A stretch of 64,000 nt of DNA from Dryas octopetala. Its lineage: Eukaryota > Streptophyta > Magnoliopsida > Rosales > Rosaceae. Below the pieces are notes generated by a model, which saw nothing but the letters and a program-made list of their open reading frames with translations, was not told the origin of the DNA and made no database searches. Positions 24,556 through 33,823 of the stretch are shown here, one piece after another (position 1 is the first letter of the stretch; every line of letters starts with the position of its first letter). The position numbers and the translations under genes are program-made. The stretch spans positions 27,107,923 to 27,171,922 of the forward strand of contig OY992834.1 of the NCBI GenBank assembly GCA_963921425.1. The letters are read 5' to 3'.

Positions 24556-25734
24556 ATGAGTTCGGCGGATCTGGAGGCTCGGCTCAGGAGGAAGGCGCAG
24601 AAGAGCGCCCAAAAGAAAGCTGAAGGCCGGGTGCCTGCCGAGCCGATCCCGGTGCCAGCGCCTGCCGCCGCCGTAGCCCGACCCGGGCCTTCCGTGACGA
24701 GACCGGCTCGGCAGGGAGAGAAAAGGAAGGGCCCGGTGACCGGTGCTCGTCCTGAGAAGAGAACCCGGGCCGAACCCGGTGGCGGGGATGCCGAAGCCTC
24801 TGGCTCGGTGCCCCTGAAGACGGTGGAGGTCGACCCCTGCGTCGAGCCGTTCGTCTCGGGCCTTAAGCGCGTGATGACCGCGAAGGCGCAGGAGGGGTTG
24901 TGGACCGGTCATGGCGAGCCGAGCTTCAGCCACCAGGCTCTGATCACATCCCGCCAGGCTATGATGGTAAGTCTTTTTTACTTCGGATTTCGTCTATCCG
25001 CTCGGTTCGGACTAATGATAAATGTGTTTCTTTTGCAGCTCGTCATGAGGCAGTTCGAAGCTGCCCACGCCGCCACCGAGGCCGAGGCGACAATGGGGAG
25101 GCTTCGGGAGCGTGTCCAGGAACTTAAGGAGAAGCTGGCGGAGGCCGAGCGGATGGTGAAGGCCGAGCGCGATCGGTCGGCGGGTCTGCGGTCCAAGCTG
25201 GCCGAGAAAGAGGTGGACATTGCTCGGCTCGGAAAGGAGCTCCTTGCATCCGAGCAGAAGGTGGCCGAGCTGGGCCAGTTCGCCGACGACCTCCAGCGGG
25301 ACGTCGAGGCTGCCGAGCGGAGGGCTGTCGAGTCTCGGCGTCGAGCTGGGGTGCCGAGCGTCCAGGCACTTGCCGATGCCCAGTTTGAAGGGTATAAGGA
25401 CCTGCTGGAGGAGATCCGGTCGAAGAGGCCGGATTGGGATTTGTCCTTCGTTGGCGAGTCCGACGGCGAGGGGGACACCCAGGAGAGCCAACAGGAAGAC
25501 CTTCCTCCTTCTGATCACCGAGCTGCCGCCGAGGTGGTTATTTCAGTGATCGAGCCGATGTCGGGCAATCCTCCGCTGCCCGAGTGCGAGCCGACCCCGA
25601 TCCCCCTAGTCCCCGAGTCCGATCCCAATGCTGAGATGCAGATCGGCGGGGTTGAGGTGGTGCAGCTCGGCGAGGAGACGCCCGAGGAGTCCACCGAGCC
25701 GATCCAGGAGGGGCCGGCCGAGCGATCTGCATGA
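24556..25734 (+). CDS. Antisense coiled-coil ORF (aORF) of the gypsy element
   Basis: The plus-strand frame is open from 24319 to 25734 (471 codons). The Met at 24556 (MSSADLEARLRRKAQKSAQK) is a conservative start; a spliced leader could extend it upstream. Residues after the start are basic and Pro/Ala-rich. From about 25043 to 25370 there is a strong heptad pattern (…RLRERVQELKEKLAEAE…), a long coiled coil, then an acidic C-terminus rich in Glu/Pro. A GT-AG intron of 72 bp (24967-25038, ATG|GTAAGT…TTTGCAG) keeps the frame whether spliced or not. A second candidate intron, 24282-24385, would join an upstream frame in phase. Antisense ORFs between pol and the 3' LTR are known in Tat elements; their role is unknown. 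Confidence 0.7.
   Translation: MSSADLEARLRRKAQKSAQKKAEGRVPAEPIPVPAPAAAVARPGPSVTRPARQGEKRKGPVTGARPEKRTRAEPGGGDAEASGSVPLKTVEVDPCVEPFVSGLKRVMTAKAQEGLWTGHGEPSFSHQALITSRQAMMVSLFYFGFRLSARFGLMINVFLLQLVMRQFEAAHAATEAEATMGRLRERVQELKEKLAEAERMVKAERDRSAGLRSKLAEKEVDIARLGKELLASEQKVAELGQFADDLQRDVEAAERRAVESRRRAGVPSVQALADAQFEGYKDLLEEIRSKRPDWDLSFVGESDGEGDTQESQQEDLPPSDHRAAAEVVISVIEPMSGNPPLPECEPTPIPLVPESDPNAEMQIGGVEVVQLGEETPEESTEPIQEGPAERSA
24967..25038 (+). other. Short intron in the antisense ORF
   Basis: A perfect GTAAGT donor and a TTCTTTTGCAG acceptor lie 72 bp apart. The enclosed sequence is T-rich and AT-richer than the GC-rich flanking coding sequence, and its translation is hydrophobic and unlike its surroundings. 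Because the length is a multiple of three the frame stays open through it. Confidence 0.65.
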
Positions 25735-26280
25735 ATTTAAATTGTACTTTTGTTTTTACTTTTCCTCCCCGAGCCGAAGTGTGGCTCGGGTTTGATTTGA
25801 TTTTTGAACAATATGTATTTGGATTTTATGTTTGTTAATTTATCAGTATTTTCTTTTTATGATACAAGTTGTTGTCAGTTCAGCTCGGAAATTAAGCTAA
25901 AAGACAAAACTAATAACACATGGACAAGAAAATGATAAAAGTGAAAAACATAATAAAAACCAAAGCATTTTGAGATCGGCTCGGCATGCCGATCGTGATG
26001 AAAATGAATGGTAATGATAAATTAGAACTTGTATTCGGATCAGCTTGATAAGCATAACCAAGATAAGTAAAAATTTAACAACCCTAGTGATCCCGGATGG
26101 GTTCGGCATACCCATTGAGATATTTAGGAATGCAGTTTTTTGAGAAAAATATTCAAACCTACTTTCAGATCGGCTCGGCATGCACGATGAAAGTTTTGGT
26201 TGGAGTGTATATTTTTCTTTTAGAAATATCCTGTTGAACGTTAGGACTGTAGGAAGTCACTTCGGCTCGGACAGGAATTT
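25735..26280. other. Non-coding part of the gypsy element between aORF and tandem repeats
   Basis: AT-richer sequence with scattered 'gatcggctcggcatgcc' motifs (25974, 26167). It may hold polyadenylation signals for the plus-strand antisense transcript and, read on the other strand, the 3' UTR of gag-pol. Confidence 0.4.
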
Positions 26281-26564
26281 TTATAGACCTGATAAGTCTG
26301 TAATATGCCGAGCATCGGGCCGGAAATGGCGCGCCAGCTCGACACATGAGTTTATAGACCTGATGAGTCTGTAATATGCCGAGCATCGGGCCGGAAATGG
26401 CGCGCCAGCTCGACACATGAGTTTATAGACCTGATGAGTCTGTAATATGCCGAGCATCGGGCCGGAAATGGCGCGCCAGCTCGACATATGAGTTTATAGA
26501 CCTGATGAGTCTGTAATATGCCGAGCATCGGGCCGGAAATGGCGCGCCAGCTCGACACATGAGT
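26281..26564. repeat. Four tandem copies of a 71-bp repeat
   Basis: Units 26281-26351, 26352-26422, 26423-26493 and 26494-26564. They differ only at isolated bases (gataag versus gatgag in unit 1; gacatatg versus gacacatg in unit 3). Each contains GGCGCGCC and 'gccgagcatcgggccgg'. The array lies in the 3' untranslated part of gag-pol. Confidence 0.97.
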
Positions 26565-26737
26565 TTATTATTTTTTCGAAGGAAACACTTAGATCTTTCC
26601 TCTTTGTTGAAAGTGTATAGGAGTAGAGTCCCCAGTGTTTGTTTCGAAAAAATAAGAAGAAATGAGTCAAAATGTGTTCATCTCTTTATTGATTGGAATG
26701 GGTGTTAGGTCGGACAGTCCCCGATCCTAACTACATT

Positions 26738-29700
26738 TTACTGGTAATAAGTCTTCAAGTGTTCAGCGTTCCAGCTATGCTTGAGAGGCTTCCCAGCCAG
26801 AGTGGCCAAGTTGTAAGTGCCAGGCTTGACTATGCCTGTGATTCTGTATGGTCCGGTCCAGTTCGGATCGAATGAGCTCTCCTTGACAGCGAGGGGATTC
26901 TTTTTCATGACGAGGCTGCCCAATCCGAAGCTCCTGGGTCTGACCCTTTGATTGTAGTATTTGGCTACCCTCTGTTGGTAAGCGGCTCGGTAGAGATTGG
27001 CGTCGGTTCGCCTCTCCTCGATTACGTCCAGGCCGAGCCGAAGTCCGGTGTCATTGGTCTCGGTATTGTACGTGCCGGTCCGGAATGAAGGAGTCCCCAT
27101 TTCGACCGGGACGACAGCGTCAGATCCGAACGCCAATGCATAGGATGTTTCCTTCGTGGAGTTGCGATAGGAAGTTCGGTAGGACCAAAGCACCTCTGGT
27201 AAGAGTTCAGGCCAATTTCCCTTAGCATTATCCAGTTTAGTCTTGAGGGTCTTCTTGATGATCTTGTTGATGGCCTCGACCTGTCCGTTCGACTGCGGAT
27301 GGTAAGGCGCGGTGAAGCGCAAGTTGATGTTCAGACGTGAACAAAAACTCCTGAACTTCTTGCAGTCGAACTGTTTGCCATTGTCCGCAATGATGGTGTG
27401 CGGCATGCCGAACCGGCAAATGATGTTCTTCCAGACGAAGGTCTCCATTCGTTCGGCTGTGGTTGTGGCTAGGGGCTCGGCCTCGGCCCATTTGGTGAAG
27501 TAGTCGACTGCTACTACGGCCATAGTGACTTGCCCTTTCGCCTTCGGCATAGGACCGATCAGATCGAGTCCCCATTGCGCGAACGGCCAAGGATTGGATA
27601 TGGAGGTCAGCAACTGGGGAGGTTGATGGGGGACCGCGGCAAATTGTTGGCATCTGACACAAGCGCGAGAGAGATGATCTGCGTCTTTGTTCAGCGTTGG
27701 CCAGAAGTAACCCTGTCTGATCGTCTTGTAGGCAAGGGCTCTTCCTCCAGAGTGGTTTCCGCATATCCCCTCGTGGATTTCTCTCAGCACATCCTGACCT
27801 TCTTGGGGAGTGACGCACCGCAAGTAGGGCAGGGAGAAACTCCTTTTGTAGAGCTGACCGTTGATCATGCTGAACCGAGCCGACCTCGTCTTGATGAGAC
27901 GTGCCTTGTCCCTCTCTGGGGGAAGGATCCCGGAGACCAAGTAGTTGATGATCGGCGTCATCCAGTTCGGCTCGGCCTCGGTCTGCATGACGGTGACTTC
28001 GTTTTCGGCGGTGCTAGGTCTGTCCAGGATTTCAACTGGAACGTGCCTAGCGGATCCGGTGTCTGTGGCCGAAGCCAGGCGTGCCAAGGCGTCGGCTCTG
28101 CAGTTCTCTGCCCTTGGGATTTGGGATATTTTGTACTCATGGAAGTTCCCAAGCAGCAGACGAGTCTTCTCGAGATAGGCAGTCATGCAAGGTTCTCGAG
28201 TCTCATACTCTCCCAATATCTGATTGACGATGAGTTGGGAGTCGCTGAAGATGTTCAGTTTGGTTGCGCCGAGCTCCTTTGCCAGTCTGAGTCCGGCGAT
28301 GAGAGCCTCATACTCTGCTTCATTGTTGGATGCTTGAAATCTGAAGCGAAGAGCATACTCCATCACAACTTGTTCTGGGGAGATCAGAACAAGCCCGGCT
28401 CCACTTCCCATGGTGTTGGAAGATCCGTCCACATAGAGGGTCCAGGTGAGGAGATCAACCTGGCTGCGATCGCCGTTTGTGTTCGGATCAGACGCCGTTG
28501 GCATAGCGTCGGTGCGCGGTGGATCCTCCGTCGAGGTGGTCGACTCACAGATGAAGTCCGACATGGCATGACCTTTGATGGTCGTCCTGGGACGGTAGAT
28601 GATGTCAAACTCGCCGAGCTCGATTGACCACTTGATGAGCCGACCCGAAGTCTCGGGTTTTGCCAGGATTTGTCTGAGCGGCTGATCCGTAAAGACAACG
28701 ATTGAATGAGCCTGGAAGTAGGGTCTCAGTTTCCGAGCCGAGCTGACCAGGGCGAGAGCCATCTTTTCGAATTTTGGATATCTGGTCTCGGCATCGGCGA
28801 GGGCTCGGCTCGTATAGAAGACGGGGTGTTGTACACCGCCGACCTCTCTTACCAGAACTGAGCTGAGAGCCGAGTCAGAGACAGAGAGGTAGAGAAAAAG
28901 TTCTTCACCTTCCTCCGGTTTGGATAAGATGGGAGGTTCCCCCATGTGCCTTTTCAGATCTTGAAAGGCCTGCTCACATTGGGGGGTCCATTCTATGCTC
29001 TTCCCTGCTCCCCTTAAGGCTTTGAAGAAAGGGAGGCACCGGTCAGTGGACTTCGAGATGAACCGGTTCAGGGCGGCGACTCTTCCAGTCAGACTCTGGA
29101 TTTCCTTGCGTGTCCCTGGGGACTTCATGTTGATCAAGGCCTGGATCTTCTCCGGGTTGGCCTCAATCCCCCGTTGGCTGACCAGGTAGCCAAGGAACTT
29201 GCCCGACCGAACTCCAAAGACACACTTGGCTGGGTTCAGCCGCATCTGATATTCTTTTAGGACTCCGAACATGTCTGAGAGATCCCTGACGTGATCGTCC
29301 GCCCTGATGCTTTTGACCAGCATGTCATCCACGTAAACCTCTACGGATTTGCCGATGGAAGATCTGAACATGTGGTTGACCAGCCTTTGGTAGGTGGCTC
29401 CGGCGTTTTTGAGTCCGAAGGGCATGACCTTGTAGCAGTACATGCCGCGGTCCGTTATGAAAGATGTGCCCTCCTGGTCGGACTTGTGCATAAGGATCTG
29501 GTTATACCCAGAATAAGCGTCCATGAAGCTGAGGAGCTGATGCCCTGCTGTCGTATCGACGAGCTGATCTATTCTGGGCAAGGGAAAGCTATCCTTGGGA
29601 CAAGCCCTGTTCAGATCGGTGAAGTCCACGCACATCCTCCACTTCCCGTTGTTCGTTTTTACCATGACCACGTTGGCAAGCCAGTCGGGATAATTGACCT

Positions 29701-30718
29701 CCCGGATGAACCCGTTGTTTTGCAACTTGGTTACCTCTTCAGCCATGGCGGCGTATCGGACCGGATCGTATGACCTCCTCTTCTGACGGACCGGTTTGCA
29801 TCCCGGGTCGGTGTTCAGCCTGTGGGTGATCACGTCAGACGATATGCCTGGCATGTCATCATAAGACCAGGCGAACACTTCCGCATTGGCACGGAAGAAG
29901 TCAATTATGGCGGATCGCTGCTCGGGACCGATCTGAGTCCCCACTCGGACGAGCCGATCCGGTGTCTCGGCCGAGATCGGTACTTCTTCCCAGGCCTCGG
30001 CGGGAAGGGGCCGAGTGTCTGGGTTCGGCTCGGAAGTGAAGTCGAATGTTTCCGCCCTCGGCCACCTGCCTGAATCAGCGATGGAGTCGAGTTCCTGTGA
30101 ATTCGGCAGCTGACCCTTCTGCTTGATCGAAGCGGCGTAACAAGACCGAGCCGAGCACTGATCTCCCTGAATGACGATGCAGTCGTCGCCCACCGGACAC
30201 TTGACAAGGAGGTTGGCGTAATGGACGATGCAGTCAAGGTCGACCAGAGCCGGTCTGCCCAGTATGATGTTGTAGGCTGACGGCCGCTTGACGACAATGA
30301 AGTACGTCATGCAGGTCTTCTTGATCGGTCCCTTCCCGAGCGAAAGGGGAAGGTAGATGTGTCCGAGGGGCTGAACCACTTCTCCCCCGAACCCGACCAA
30401 GGCAGGTGTGTCGGTCTCCAGCTTATCCTCGCCGATGCCCATTTGCGCGAACGCAGAGTGGTAGAGGATGTTGACTGAACTCCCTCCATCGACGAAGGAG
30501 CGCGCGATGGTTGTCCCGGCTACCTCAGCCACTATGACGACCAGATCATAGTGGGGAAAGATGATCTCATTCGCTTCGTTCGGCTCAAAGGTGACCGGTG
30601 CCCAGTCCTTCCGCTGTCTTTTGGAAGTGCTGGGCTGACCTGCCTGGATCGACAGGGACTCGTGAGCTTGAGCCGCCTGTCGGACATACTCCTTCTGGGA
30701 TCGGTTCGAGTTCCCCAC
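26738..30718 (-). CDS. pol: Gypsy Pol polyprotein (protease, RT, two RNases H, integrase)
   Basis: Open for 1,326 codons. Numbering from the GTG at 30718: the protease active site is FVDGGS (D77). Reverse transcriptase has DFTDLNRACPKDSFPLPRID (366-384) and YVDD (462-465). A first gypsy-type RNase H spans about 608-725 (FTDQP at 677-681). A second RNase H of the archaeal-like type spans about 758-885 (YVDGSS, SNNEAEYEAL, FSDSQ, RADALA). Integrase has its HHCC zinc site (H982, H989, C1020, C1023) and DDE residues D1052, D1112 and E1148. No ATG begins this frame; the frame is entered from gag and translation of a fused Gag-Pol is normal for the family. Within this frame the protein is intact. 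Confidence 0.93.
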   Translation of the reverse strand: MGNSNRSQKEYVRQAAQAHESLSIQAGQPSTSKRQRKDWAPVTFEPNEANEIIFPHYDLVVIVAEVAGTTIARSFVDGGSSVNILYHSAFAQMGIGEDKLETDTPALVGFGGEVVQPLGHIYLPLSLGKGPIKKTCMTYFIVVKRPSAYNIILGRPALVDLDCIVHYANLLVKCPVGDDCIVIQGDQCSARSCYAASIKQKGQLPNSQELDSIADSGRWPRAETFDFTSEPNPDTRPLPAEAWEEVPISAETPDRLVRVGTQIGPEQRSAIIDFFRANAEVFAWSYDDMPGISSDVITHRLNTDPGCKPVRQKRRSYDPVRYAAMAEEVTKLQNNGFIREVNYPDWLANVVMVKTNNGKWRMCVDFTDLNRACPKDSFPLPRIDQLVDTTAGHQLLSFMDAYSGYNQILMHKSDQEGTSFITDRGMYCYKVMPFGLKNAGATYQRLVNHMFRSSIGKSVEVYVDDMLVKSIRADDHVRDLSDMFGVLKEYQMRLNPAKCVFGVRSGKFLGYLVSQRGIEANPEKIQALINMKSPGTRKEIQSLTGRVAALNRFISKSTDRCLPFFKALRGAGKSIEWTPQCEQAFQDLKRHMGEPPILSKPEEGEELFLYLSVSDSALSSVLVREVGGVQHPVFYTSRALADAETRYPKFEKMALALVSSARKLRPYFQAHSIVVFTDQPLRQILAKPETSGRLIKWSIELGEFDIIYRPRTTIKGHAMSDFICESTTSTEDPPRTDAMPTASDPNTNGDRSQVDLLTWTLYVDGSSNTMGSGAGLVLISPEQVVMEYALRFRFQASNNEAEYEALIAGLRLAKELGATKLNIFSDSQLIVNQILGEYETREPCMTAYLEKTRLLLGNFHEYKISQIPRAENCRADALARLASATDTGSARHVPVEILDRPSTAENEVTVMQTEAEPNWMTPIINYLVSGILPPERDKARLIKTRSARFSMINGQLYKRSFSLPYLRCVTPQEGQDVLREIHEGICGNHSGGRALAYKTIRQGYFWPTLNKDADHLSRACVRCQQFAAVPHQPPQLLTSISNPWPFAQWGLDLIGPMPKAKGQVTMAVVAVDYFTKWAEAEPLATTTAERMETFVWKNIICRFGMPHTIIADNGKQFDCKKFRSFCSRLNINLRFTAPYHPQSNGQVEAINKIIKKTLKTKLDNAKGNWPELLPEVLWSYRTSYRNSTKETSYALAFGSDAVVPVEMGTPSFRTGTYNTETNDTGLRLGLDVIEERRTDANLYRAAYQQRVAKYYNQRVRPRSFGLGSLVMKKNPLAVKESSFDPNWTGPYRITGIVKPGTYNLATLAGKPLKHSWNAEHLKTYYQ

Positions 30719-32675
30719 GAAGGTTGGTCCCCCCCGATCGATCCGATGGTAGCATCTTGGACGTCGATGGTATTGGTGGGCTTCTTCGGCGCGGCCTTGG
30801 GTACCCTAGGCCCACCGGCCAGGAATTGATTGATCTTACCCGCCCGGGCAAGAGTTTCAATCCCGTCGCGGAGAGCGTAGCAATCGCCCGTGACGTGGCC
30901 GTGATTGGAGTGGTATTTGCAGAAGACGCCCTCCCTGATTTTGTCTGGGGTGGTCCCTTGATCTCCCTTGCAACTGGGAGTTGGTCTTTGACCTTGGAGT
31001 AGATTGCCTCCAGACCGGCGTTGAGGGGAGTGTACTCCGTGTACTGGACAAATTTGGGCCCCTTGCCCAGAAGTTGGCGTGGCTCCTCGGTCCTGGTCTT
31101 CTTGGATTGGACCTGGGGTTTGGGAGTTGCAACCTCTCCCTCCTTCCTCTTGGCCGAGGTCGGCCTGGGATTCAGGGCCTCCACCTGAGCATCCCACTCC
31201 TCAGCCCGCGCCCACTTAGTGGCTTCGGCAGAGAGCTCATCGTAAGTGGAGGGAGGATTCCTCATTAGGTGGGAGTGGAGTCCCCCGGCGTGCAGACCTT
31301 GCATGAGGGCGTTCTTAGCTGACCTATCGTCGCAATCGTCGCACTTCGTATACTCGATGTTGAAGCGGATCAGATAGGCCTTGAGGCTCTCCCCTTCCTG
31401 CTGCTTAACGAGCGACATATCGTTCAAGTTGTAGAGTCGTTCGGATACAACCCGATATCTCGCCAGGAAGGCCCTTCGGAGGTCGGAGAAGGAGTCGATG
31501 GAGTTCGGTTGGAGAGTTCGGAACCATCCCCGAGCCGAGCCCTTCAAGGTCGAAGGGAAGATTCTGCACTTCGTGGCTTCAGATGCCTGGCGGGCCTCCA
31601 TGGCGTATCTAAAGCTGTCAAGATGGTCGTAGGGATCCTTGGTCCCATCGTACTGATCCATCTTGGGGGGTTTGGTGTCGCGGGAGACCTCAGCATCCAG
31701 GATTCTGCTGGTGTACGGGAGGGGAAGTTCCTCCCCGTGGTCGGCCATGCCGGTGTACCCCCTGGAGACCTCGACGTGGCCGAGCCGATCGTGGACGCTC
31801 CGGATTTGGTCCTGGACCAGAGTCCGGACAAGATTTTCCACGTCGGGCGGAGTCGGCTCGGCCGCATTTTCCCCCGAGCATTCGGCCCGGTTACCGAGTC
31901 TTTCACTCACCGGCTGGCGAGTGACCCTCTCGCTCACCGGTAGTCGATCCGACATGATCATAGTCGATCCCAGTCGGTCGCTCACCGATCGTCTCCCTGA
32001 GTGAGCTCCTGATGGGGAAGGATCCTGGCTGATGATGGGGCCGAGCCTATCCCCAATCGGGACCCTGGTTTCGGCCGAACCGGCTGGACTGTTGGCCCCC
32101 AACCTTGATTGGGCCGGGGGTCGTCGGTTTGTATTTGGGTCGGCACGGTCTCCGCTCGAATTCCTGGGGGCACGCTTCCCGAAAGCCGCCTGTTTTTGCT
32201 GAAGAAGACGGTGGGCGTTTAGGCATTCGGCCTGTTCGACCGGGGGCATGTCCTCGAAGCCCGGGAAGACGTAATCAGAATCATGCCGATCCGTCTGGTC
32301 GTTCGGCTCGCCAGGAGTGCTTTGCCGAGAAGGAGATGGTGAAAGGACCTCCTGCTCGGTTCGGGTCCGGCGCGATCGGAAGCCCGATCCCCCACTATTC
32401 TCAAGCTGAACACGGTGGCGTGCAAGTTCCCCGGCCAGCTCGGCCTGTTTTGCAAGCAGCTCATTATTCTGCTTCAGGAGTGCATTCTCTGCGGCTAGAT
32501 GTCGCCGGCTCTCCTTAAGGAGTTTGTGAGTAGCTCGGATTTTGGAGGGACCTTTGGATTTTGATGCTCCGGGGAGTTGTGCTCCCCTCGTCTTCTCAGG
32601 CGTCTCAGGCTGATGTTGTTCATCATTCTGAGACGCTCCTGAAGAAGAACCGCTGTCCCGATAGACGGTAGCCAT
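30585..32675 (-). CDS. gag: Gypsy Gag polyprotein, 3' end out of frame
   Basis: Starts at the ATG at 32675 (MATVYRDSGSSSGA). Residues 45-92 form a predicted coiled coil (…LAAENALLKQNNELLAKQ…). The retrotransposon gag domain spans about residues 321-485, with PPKMDQYDGTKDPYDHLDSF and the GSARGWFRTL stretch. The frame continues to a stop at 30585. However, the family-typical C-terminal zinc-finger-like segment (CKYHSNHGHVTGDCYALRD) is found near 30875-30935 in another frame, so the last 120 or so residues of this frame are probably not authentic. Two apparent single-step shifts, near 30935-30965 and near the seven-C run at 30730-30736, separate gag from pol. Confidence 0.88.
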   Translation of the reverse strand: MATVYRDSGSSSGASQNDEQHQPETPEKTRGAQLPGASKSKGPSKIRATHKLLKESRRHLAAENALLKQNNELLAKQAELAGELARHRVQLENSGGSGFRSRRTRTEQEVLSPSPSRQSTPGEPNDQTDRHDSDYVFPGFEDMPPVEQAECLNAHRLLQQKQAAFGKRAPRNSSGDRADPNTNRRPPAQSRLGANSPAGSAETRVPIGDRLGPIISQDPSPSGAHSGRRSVSDRLGSTMIMSDRLPVSERVTRQPVSERLGNRAECSGENAAEPTPPDVENLVRTLVQDQIRSVHDRLGHVEVSRGYTGMADHGEELPLPYTSRILDAEVSRDTKPPKMDQYDGTKDPYDHLDSFRYAMEARQASEATKCRIFPSTLKGSARGWFRTLQPNSIDSFSDLRRAFLARYRVVSERLYNLNDMSLVKQQEGESLKAYLIRFNIEYTKCDDCDDRSAKNALMQGLHAGGLHSHLMRNPPSTYDELSAEATKWARAEEWDAQVEALNPRPTSAKRKEGEVATPKPQVQSKKTRTEEPRQLLGKGPKFVQYTEYTPLNAGLEAIYSKVKDQLPVAREIKGPPQTKSGRASSANTTPITATSRAIATLSATGLKLLPGRVRSINSWPVGLGYPRPRRRSPPIPSTSKMLPSDRSGGTNLRGELEPIPEGVCPTGGSSSRVPVDPGRSAQHFQKTAEGLGTGHL

Positions 32676-32740
32676 GATGACTTGCTTGAAGGAAGAGCTT
32701 AGCACTTGCAGTGATGAACACAACGGCTGAAGTCGATCTT

Positions 32741-32756
32741 CCCACAGACGGCGCCA
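32741..32756 (-). promoter_or_regulatory. Primer-binding site of the gypsy element
   Basis: On the minus strand TGGCGCCGTCTGTGGG begins three bases after the 5' LTR end. TGGCGCCG matches the complement of a tRNA 3' end CGGCGCCA, as in plant tRNA-Asp, although the later bases do not match well. The exact tRNA is uncertain. Confidence 0.7.
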
Positions 32757-32759
32757 ATC

Positions 32760-33823
32760 TGTTGATGCAAATTCTCGTAAGGTAGATGCAACAACTTAGG
32801 AAAGCTGACCTGGTTGATCAGATGTTTTGCTGGATGGTGAAGTGGATGCTGGTTGGGATCTTCCTGCAAGAGAAACAAGATCAAGGGAGATGGACCGGTG
32901 TGGTACCAGCCAAACACGCTCCGATGATGAAGTCAGTGATGGTGTTTGATGGTGGATGAGGAAGAACAAAGGAAGAACTTGGGAGAATGGGAAGAACAAG
33001 GCAAATGTTCTGGGTTATTCTCAGCAAGTTGGGTATGCTCTTGGGAGAGTAGGAATTTTTGTGTAAGTGTTTTTTTAGGTAGATTTGTAGTGTGTGTCGT
33101 TTTTGCACATATGACTTGATATATATAAGCAAAGGAAACCTTAATGAGTAAGATACCTGCATGTGAATGAATGGTTGCCAGAGACCCACGCACCTGGTCA
33201 GACCTAGTTGCATGCTCAGCTGCTTGCTTCCTCAGCATTCAATGCTGCATTGAATGCTCCATTAAATGCAAGGCTGGAAGGTTCAGGCAAACTGCCCAGC
33301 AGCCATGGATGCAGGCCTGACATTCCCTCTGTCAGAAGATTTGTGTCAGGTGCATTTAAGTATGGCGGTTCGTCCCAGCGTGATCTTCCCGGGAATGGCG
33401 GCGGAGAGCCGAGCCGAGCCGATACAAGCACATGTTCTTATGCGTTGACATGAAATCCATGTGTGGTCGGATCGGACATGGGATTCCAGACCGAGCCGGT
33501 CCAGTAGACTGGGATCTTTCCTGAGCCCTAACTGGCCGACATCAGAACTCGAAAGGTGACCATCCCCTGCGCCGAGCCGAGCCGAACTGAGATGATCGTG
33601 GGAAGATGGACACATGATCTTCGAAGATCATCGGTTCGGCTCGGACCGAACATGGAGGGTCCGACGTGGGGGCCTGGTCTGAGCTGGTAGAGGAAGTGCT
33701 GAGCAGTGATGATGTGGAGGTCAAAGTTTGACCACTGAGAGTCAACTCCGAGGTGGATGTTTGACCAGCCACGTGTCGAGCCATGATTGACTGTTCGGAT
33801 TGATGCGGATTTTCCCACAAACA
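32760..33823 (-). repeat. 5' LTR of the gypsy element
   Basis: 1,064 bp, with no difference found from 22739-23802 in the stretches I compared. All six-frame open stretches in the two LTRs are also the same at a fixed offset of 10,021. It carries the same TATA box on the minus strand (33118-33131), which should drive gag-pol. Followed at 33824-33828 by CAAAG. Confidence 0.97.

Larger units (their letters stand above)
22739..33823 (-). mobile_element. Complete Ty3/gypsy retrotransposon, Tat-like lineage, 11,085 bp
   Basis: In transcription order (minus strand): 5' LTR 32760-33823, primer-binding site, gag, pol, tandem repeats, antisense ORF, polypurine tract and 3' LTR 22739-23802. A perfect CAAAG duplication flanks it. 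The order protease-RT-RNase H-integrase defines Ty3/gypsy. A second RNase H before integrase, an antisense ORF downstream of pol and tandem repeats near the 3' end are known traits of the Tat lineage. Both LTRs are 1,064 bp with no difference found, so insertion is recent. Local GC content is much higher than the surrounding DNA. The coding region has apparent frame breaks between gag and pol. Confidence 0.95.

Noticed and set aside
24463-25732. Minus-strand frames opposite the antisense ORF (e.g. 24978-25478)
   Set aside because: GC-rich shadows of the plus-strand coiled-coil frame without recognisable motifs.
26180-26558. Repeated 68-residue frames
   Set aside because: Direct product of the 71-bp tandem repeat.
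26281-26564. CRISPR-like array
   Set aside because: Units are contiguous without unique spacers, in a plant retrotransposon.
27530-28627. 365-codon plus-strand frame opposite pol
   Set aside because: Shadow of the Pol coding strand in GC-rich DNA; the minus-strand frame has clear RNase H and integrase motifs there.
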